DNA from: Chrysaora quinquecirrha
Lineage: Eukaryota > Cnidaria > Scyphozoa > Semaeostomeae > Pelagiidae
NCBI GenBank assembly: GCA_014526335.1
Contig: JACTAT010000039.1
Span: forward strand, 513,926 to 577,925
Direction: 5' to 3'
DNA length: 64,000 nt
Shown here piece by piece: positions 57,404-64,000 of the stretch (its first letter is position 1; every line of letters starts with the position of its first letter). Made by a program: the position numbers and the translations under genes. The notes under the pieces were generated by a model, which ran no database searches, had not been told where the DNA came from, and saw only the letters and a program-made list of their open reading frames with translations.

Positions 57404-59310
57404 CTCATCATTTCTTTTCACAGCAAAAGCTACATCCGTATCAGTAGTAGACTTCACGTTTCTTACTTTTCTTCGTTGATAACGCGTCTGCACTGCCCAG
57501 ATAGCAATATTCTCAATCTTTGCAGAGGTAATCAACCTAATATGATTGGCGAAGTCCTTCATTTTACCACGCACAAATTCATCAGCGGAGATATCAAGTG
57601 CAGTTACAACCATGCTGTTCTGATAGAGATCTTCAGAGACCATACTCACAATGATTTTGATTACTGCAGACGCGAAGTACTTGCCGTCTGATACTTCAAC
57701 AGCGATTGTGTATATACCCTGCCTGGGCCGGCCTTTGATCATGCCATCAAGGGTCCCAATAGAGAATGTATTGTCATCATTACCACTGACGATCTTGAAC
57801 TGATGAAGGTCATCCTTGTCTTTGTCTGTCACACGTATACGCCCTACAGTGACTAATTCCCCAGGCTTTTTCACTACTAGGAAGAATACCGTCGGCTCAC
57901 TTATAACTGGTCTTTCTTTACTCGCTTTAACAACGTGTAATGTCAAATAACAAAGCGTGCTCTGAGGTGGCGATCCGTTATCCGTTACACGAACCACGAA
58001 CTTGTACGTTGACTTTTCAGATGCTTTTATATCGCCAGTTGCTACTAGGCGTCCCATAACATTACTCTGCTCGATAATGCTAAATCTTTTATCACCCTCG
58101 ATGATTGTGTACGTGAAAGGCGCACCATTCTTATCAGAGTCGCGATCTTTGGCCTTCCATGAGAATATATAACCAGGGATAGTACCCTCTTGAATGATCT
58201 TAGTCGCATTTGGGAAGTCAACTTCTGGGGCGTTATCATTCAGGTCAGCAACAGTAACGTCAACAGTGACATCAGTAAATAACGGGGGAGTGCCTAGATC
58301 GTACGCTCGCACACTGAATAAATAATTATCCTTCTCTTCTCTGTCTATTGGTTTCGTTCCAGCAACACTGATCACCCCCGTCATCTTATCAATTTTAAAC
58401 GGAACCTCTTGCGCTGTTCTTACAATGCTGTACGACACACGGCCATTATCACCCTCGTCTTCGTCATCAGCAAACACTTGCAGAACGAACGACCCGGCTC
58501 TAATGTTCTCGTCAATGCTTGTTACATACTTTTTCCTTGAAAATACGGGGGCATTATCATTCTCATCTCCCACGTTTACAATAGCCATAACTACAGACGA
58601 TAATGACGGTAAGCGGCTATATTTTGCCCTGATGCTCAACGTAAAAGACTTTGTTTTCTCATAGTCTAATTTTTTCAATAGCATAATTGCTCCGGTTCTT
58701 TTACCCAATCCGAACGTGCTTTCATCGCCGGTGACCATATCATATTCGACAGCTTCGTTACTCTTTGTGGAGCCCTTCACCGCCTCAACTTTCCCGACTA
58801 AACGTCCGACTTTCGAGTTTTCCGACAACGTAAACACGTAAGAGGCCTTCGTGAATTCAGGTGGTTTGTCGGACTTACTTAGGACAATAATGCTAACAGT
58901 AGCAGAAGAAGACAATGCCGGATCTCCGTCATCAATAGCTTCAACAGTTAACGAATAATTTCGCTGGTGTCCCTTCTCAAGGGATTTCTCTAGCATAATG
59001 ATACCAGTCTTCGAATCAATGCTGAAAATACCTCCGTCTGGTGATGCCAACTGGTATGAGACGCGCCTATTGATACCTTGATCGGCATCAAGGGCTTGAA
59101 CCCTGGCAAGCATCGCAGATACCGATGCATTTTCTCTGATGGGAACGATGTAATTATCCTGTGTGAAAATTGGCTTGTTGTCGTTTTTGTCCAGGACTTC
59201 TACAAAGACGTCTGAATAACACATGTGACCCCCGGCATCTGTGACTAGAACCTTGAACTGGCAGGTTTGATGCTTTTCACGGTCGATGTTTACACGGGGG
59301 ATCAAATCAC
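57404..59310 (-). pseudogene. unit B: large cadherin exon copy, complete
   Basis: 1907 nt, acceptor gtttctttctag, donor GAG|gtgagg, 635 codons in frame. It begins DLIPRVNIDREKHQ, residues that unit A has lost. Otherwise identical by eye to 40684-42531 except for homopolymer lengths. Confidence 0.88.
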
Positions 59311-59351
59311 CTAGAAAGAAACAAAATTGAAGAAATTAATTAGGAAGATCA

Positions 59352-60185
59352 GGGAGCGCGAAGCGCGGGAGGCGAAACGCCCAGTGGACAGTTTTCTTAT
59401 GTGTGATGCAGAGGACTGGGTCGGGGCGGGAAAACTAGAATAGAAATTGCGAATGGCGTCTTGCGTTCTTCGTGTTCTGCCACATTTTGCGTACTGAATC
59501 ATAAAGGTTTAAAATTCAAATTCATGTTGCATTCATTTAAAAAAACCTTAGAAATTAATAGACTGTCTCTCTCTGATAACCGTATGTCGGTTTTTTATTA
59601 TAACGTTCTTTGTTTGTGAGTATTTTGATTACTTTTTGCACAGTATCTTTGATATAAATACAAAAACAACAAGATACAAAAACAAGGCCAGAGTCCACAA
59701 GAAACGATTCAGATGTCTTCCTCTCTCAATATCTCGCAAGCGGCAAAATATGGCAAAAAAAGTTTTAACACATAGACTGACCATGCATGAGGTAACATTT
59801 TTATGCTGAAAGCGCAAACATTCTTTAACATTCCTGAGAGAAAATTGAAAGCCGCCTGCAGCTAAGAGTTTTGTTGTAGCTTAGGCCAACGTCTCACCGT
59901 CGTACTAAAAGGGCTATAATTCGAATAAATGTAGTTTTACAATTGTTAAACTTGCACAAAAATCAAAAGAAAAGCATAATAAACCTAATACAATCAGTCA
60001 AAAAACTTACATATCCCAGATCTAAAGTGAAAACAGTAATAACAAAATATCACTCTTCAATTTTACAGGGTCAAAAATTTCACGACACAGCTCGATTTCG
60101 CCTCGAAGCGCAATTCGAATTTTGCATCACACATCAGAAAACCGCATTTCATTGGTCGTTTCGCCTCCCGCGCTTCGCGCTCCTG
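59352..60185. mobile_element. TIR element, about 834 bp (unit B copy)
   Basis: The ends GGAGCGCGAAGCGCGGGAGG and the exact complement continue into about 60 bp of inverted similarity. The left flank is the intron with its acceptor intact; the right flank is a truncated cadherin exon (NIPIC). Confidence 0.85.
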
Positions 60186-61320
60186 GCAAATCGGGATGTT
60201 ATCATTTGTGTCCGACACGACAATTGTGATTGTAACAGTTGTCGTAAACACACCATCATAGGCTACGATTTCAAGGGCATGACGTGACATAGTCTCTCTA
60301 TCGAGTGCAGAAGCGAGGCTTATATCACCGCTGACGTGATCAATTCGAAAATGTCCAAAATCGTTTCCTGATAGGATATAGTAACGAATAGACGGATCAT
60401 TATCGGCGTCTTGTGCGAGAACAGCAGCGACGTTTTCATCGACGACATGATCTTCTCGGATCGTGAATGCTCGTCTACCGGCGACGAAAACTGGCGGTGA
60501 GTTATTGACATCAAATAGAGTGATCCGGATTGTAGTCGTATCGTAAAACCGATTACCGGTGGCGTGTTTACCGTCGATGACCTCGACATACAGTTCATAT
60601 ACTGATCTTTTCTGGGTGTTAAACTTTCCAATGGTTTTTATCTCTCCGGTTCTTCGGTCTACTGAGAACAGACGCTTGATTTCCTCGCTGGTTGACTTTA
60701 TGAACCGGTATTTCAGATGCGAACCGCTCATATCATCAGCATCATGCGCTTTCACTTGGACTATCATTGTATTGACAGCAATATCTTCAGCAATTGAGAT
60801 GTTGTATTCTTTGGACTCAAAAACAGGAGCATTATCATTAGTGTTTCCGACATTGACTTTCACAAACATGTAAGCCTTTGAATCCGGGTGTTTGACATCG
60901 TAAGCATTGACTAATAAACTGTAGCTCTGAACAGTCTCATAATCCAGGCTTCCGGACAAGTGGATCGACCCGGTATCTTTGTTGATATCGAACACTCCGG
61001 TTGCGTTTGTGGATGGCAGGTTTCCTTTAAGAAATCGGTATTTAATATCAGCGTTATCATCATCTGAGCTGGCTGCTACAGTAGCGATCCGGTAGCCGGG
61101 GAAAGTAGACTCGAGTATTTCGACTGTATGAACAGATGTTTTGAACTTCAACATTTTCTGATTATCCGGTACGACGTTGATTCTGACTTGAGTTGAACTC
61201 TCGCGTCCGGGATATCCGTTATCCAATGCTTTGACAGCGAATTGATATGCTTTACCTTGTGGTGTCCCAGTAAGGGTCAGTGCGCCGGATTCTTTGTTGA
61301 TTTGCAACGGCACATTTTCA
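60186..61320 (-). pseudogene. unit B: four-repeat cadherin exon copy, 3' truncated
   Basis: In frame from the acceptor at 61321 to SDTNDNIPIC, where the TIR element starts. About 70 bp shorter at that end than unit A. The first third has six amino-acid differences from unit A; the rest has none. Confidence 0.85.
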
Positions 61321-61464
61321 CTAGAAAAAGTAACATTAAAGAGTGAATTAAATATGTTTTTATGTATTTAAACAAGTGTACAGGTAATATGATATCTTCG
61401 CTTTGGGCAAAGTCTCCGAAAAAAAAAACAGAACTACAGGGTATCAGAAGAACTGAGGACTTAC

Positions 61465-61690
61465 TCTAATCCAGATATCGAGTATATGATCTCGCCATTC
61501 TTTCCACTGTCATAATCAATTGCTTTTACAGTCAGAATCGTGCTTCCAATCTTAGTAGCACCGCTTACGGTCGCTTCATACGATGAAAACTCGAAAATTG
61601 GATCATTATCGTTGGCATCGACTATGTTGATGGTCACTTTACCAAAGGCAAAACGACCACCTCCATCAGAAGCTCTAACTGGTAATACAA
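61465..61690 (-). pseudogene. unit B: exon fragment of 45063-45325
   Basis: The donor side is kept; the first 37 or so bases and the acceptor are gone, replaced by the MITE at 61691. Confidence 0.82.
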
Positions 61691-61928
61691 GGCCTGGCTA
61701 AACTAGGAGACATGTCACGCACGACATTGATGTCCCCTCGGTGTCTCCCAGTTTAGCCACCTCCGAAACTTTGTAGCGCACAAAGACAAAGAGACAAAGA
61801 AACATTTCTTGTCTCCACGACATGCAAATGACTCAGGGGACATGTTTCTCGCTTGTCACTCGCATGTTTGGCCACCCTGGGAGACACGCCGAATACAGTG
61901 TCGCGCGCGACTAGTTTAGCCATATCTT
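61691..61928. mobile_element. GGCC-TIR MITE at a deletion breakpoint
   Basis: TIRs ggcctggctaaactagg and the complement of gactagtttagcca. It sits exactly between two truncated exons; 1.2 kb of intron and exon ends present in unit A are absent. Confidence 0.75.
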
Positions 61929-62761
61929 ATCATAATCATTTGCCGCAATGACTGTGATGAACGCTGGTGAACCATTCTCTTGAACATTAACCGTCTGATC
62001 CGCTGAGACAATCACTGGACTGTGTTCATTGGCAATTTTGGATGTTAATTTTATTACCGCTGAAGCGGAAAAGCTTTCATCTGTGCAACCAATTTCAAAC
62101 TGTGCTTCGCGCGGCGGTTTTCTATTCAAACGCACAGCACCAGTTAACGGATCAGCGGTGAGGAGTGTGGAATCTGTTATGACGTAGCGGATTCTAGAAC
62201 CGTTCATATGATCAGGATCAATGCACTGTACTTTGCCGATGAATTGCCCCGGTTTCTTGTATTCTCCAACTGTGAAACTGTACGTTATCTGATCAAAATA
62301 CGGGGGGTTATCATTGACGTTCTTGATGTTGATTTTCAAGAATGTACTGCTGCTCAGGGATGGCTGACCACGATCGTTTGCATGGATTCTGAGATAGTAC
62401 ATCGGGATGGATTCGTAATCAAGCCCCCCTGTCACTGAGACCATGCCAGATGTCGGATTGATAGTGAACGGCACTTTCTTATCACTCAAAGAGGACAAAC
62501 TATAACGGATATCAGCATTGAGGCCTTTGTCTGCATCGGTCGCTTGTATAATTGCAACATGAGTATTCTTTGCTGCATCTTCAGGGACAGTGGCAACGTA
62601 CATAGGAAGAGAAAATACCGGACGATGGTTGTTGATGTCTGTAACTGTAATTGTGCACCCTGTTGTCGACCATGATCCACTGCGAGTGTCTGTTGCTTGA
62701 ACCGTAAGATTATAAACTGGCTGGATGATGAGATCTAATGTATCGATAACTGTCAGTTCAC
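61929..62761 (-). pseudogene. unit B: exon fragment of 46390-47318
   Basis: Acceptor kept at 62762 and onward. The exon is cut after AANDYD by the MITE. Several replacements from unit A (e.g. DQITYS for DKKTYS). Confidence 0.85.
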
Positions 62762-63315
62762 CTGAAATTAAATAAAATTGTGACTTTAGTGCCATTGCTG
62801 CCTATAGTGGAACCTTTATAAATGGAAATAATGGAGATAGCAAGCGGCAACAGCATAGGGCATTCTTAAACGTTAAAAATACTGTGAAAAAAATCCTTTA
62901 AATACCAGGTAGCAAGAGCTTTGAATGAGACAAAAAAATCAAGTATCAAAATATTAATTCGCAAGAGATAAATAGCGTACAACTAAACGTAGGCTATCAA
63001 AATGTGCACTTCATCAGTAGACAGCATCTACTGATGTCTACTGATTTTCTGTGTGCGGGGCAGTGCAACACCGTACCGAGTAAATTTTGACTCTTTCATT
63101 TTTTTGTGGTACGGCTGCACTAGAAAAATACCTTTATGAAACAGAGGCGTACCGAGTTGAACCATAGTCGAACTGAATTTCTGTTGGCGAGGCACAGCAC
63201 AGCTCGACGTAGGCATAATAGGCTGTTTGAATCTCAAAGGCACATGTGTTCTTCATGTCCAAAGTACAGGGTCATTACTTAAAATTTAATACAACTAGAT
63301 TCAGCAATGGGTTAC
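62762..63315. other. unit B cadherin intron
   Basis: Copy of 47319-47867 with scattered differences. No gene. Confidence 0.6.
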
Positions 63316-63438
63316 CTGTGTTGAAATCCAATGAAAATTGATTGTACAGGTCTCCCTTTGGAATGCTGTAGAAAACATTACGTCCTTGGGGTCCTTTGGC
63401 AGTTATTGTCCCAACTTTTGCTCCTAATGCCGAATTTT
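63316..63438 (-). pseudogene. unit B: exon fragment of 47868-48211
   Basis: Donor kept. About 220 bp of the exon and its acceptor are missing up to the MITE remnant at 63439. Confidence 0.82.
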
Positions 63439-63790
63439 TATTATAAGAAACTCCTTCATTAGAAACTCAGTACTGAGATCAATAATGGTTAAAGAAACTT
63501 TCAGTACTCGACCAAAAATGATAAGAAACTTGCAGATCTCAACAATCTTTTGGATTTACTGTAGATATATAGCCCTATGGAAACGACCTTCTGTTTGTTA
63601 AGTGCCTATTTTTACGAAAAGCAGCTACAGTAAACGTAGATTATATTTCTTCCTCTATTTGTCAAATGTAAGGTTCAATTACCTGTTTTTCAACAATAGA
63701 ATTTTGATCCCCAAGAAACCGCTGACAAATTTTCAATACCAGAATTCTCCAAAAATTAAGAAACTTTTGGTAGGGTACTGGAAAAATCTT
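63439..63790. mobile_element. truncated MITE at a deletion breakpoint (unit B)
   Basis: Counterpart of 48243-48597. It begins inside the left TIR (ttattataagaaactcc). Unit A sequence on both outer sides (about 250 and 400 bp) is absent. Confidence 0.65.
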
Positions 63791-64000
63791 ATTAATGGCG
63801 GTAAACATAACGAGGCGGCATAAAAGCCGCTGATAAGTGAAAGGCACGAGGGTGGTCGGGGTGGTCAAGCTTAATGGACTAGTTGCGTGCGTCGTGGTCG
63901 AGCAGGCATGGCCCTCTCTGTCTAAACTCTCCTAATCGTTTACTGTTTTAGGCCAGCCTGGGAACTTTAGCCATTGTTAGATTTCAGGCCATCACATTTT

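Larger units (their letters stand above)
55331..64000 (-). pseudogene. tandem duplicate of the cadherin exons (unit B), rearranged and truncated
   Basis: Colinear with 38614-49200. It contains counterparts of seven exons but ends, in the 3' direction, after the second EGF exon. It has no laminin G, distal EGF, TM or tail. Three places have lost exon sequence next to a transposon copy (59352-60185, 61691-61928, 63439-63790). Where the frame can be compared it is in better shape than unit A (no homopolymer losses). By itself it could at most encode a secreted fragment. It may instead be a second haplotype placed in tandem by the assembler. Confidence 0.75.

Overview
The window is metazoan nuclear DNA. 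Its introns have GT-AG borders, it is packed with TIR elements and SINE-like repeats, and it holds a huge cadherin gene plus a one-exon rhodopsin-type GPCR of the divergent sort common in anthozoans. I infer a cnidarian, probably a coral, octocoral or anemone. The species is not identified. About half of the window is recognisable repeats or duplicated sequence.

Left third (1-21 kb). A partial Ulp1/C48-like protease ORF runs off the left edge. Two one-exon genes (2286-3845 and 12570-14129, both minus strand) encode about 94% identical 519-residue multi-pass membrane proteins of a family I do not recognise. Between them lies a young BEL/Pao LTR retrotransposon (3886-10601, minus strand) with identical LTRs. 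Its 3' LTR ends 40 bp before the ATG of the first membrane-protein gene. Further right are two exons of an STK16-like kinase (15.2-15.5 kb), an antisense GPCR remnant, a CAA-rich tandem repeat and an intact 304-residue class A GPCR (19098-20012, plus strand).

Middle (21-32.8 kb). No convincing gene. Two arrays of the same 71/73-bp minisatellite lie in opposite orientation (21.37-23.06 and 27.76-28.81 kb), and a 23-bp perfect inverted repeat lies outside them. This resembles a large foldback structure. TA-target MITEs and a palindromic 62-bp tandem repeat are also present.

Right half (32.8-64 kb). The 3' part of a FAT1/2/3-like giant cadherin gene on the minus strand: about 19 cadherin repeats, the FAT-type juxtamembrane region, EGF, laminin G, six EGF domains, a TM helix and a cytoplasmic tail. 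The block 38614-55330 is tandemly duplicated as 55331-64000 and beyond. The second copy lacks the laminin G/TM end and has lost exon pieces exactly at the edges of transposon copies. The first copy carries five one-base homopolymer contractions in exons, which look more like unpolished assembly than decay. Both copies share a TIR element that interrupts one cadherin repeat. Either the gene is partly duplicated and damaged here, or two haplotypes were assembled in tandem.
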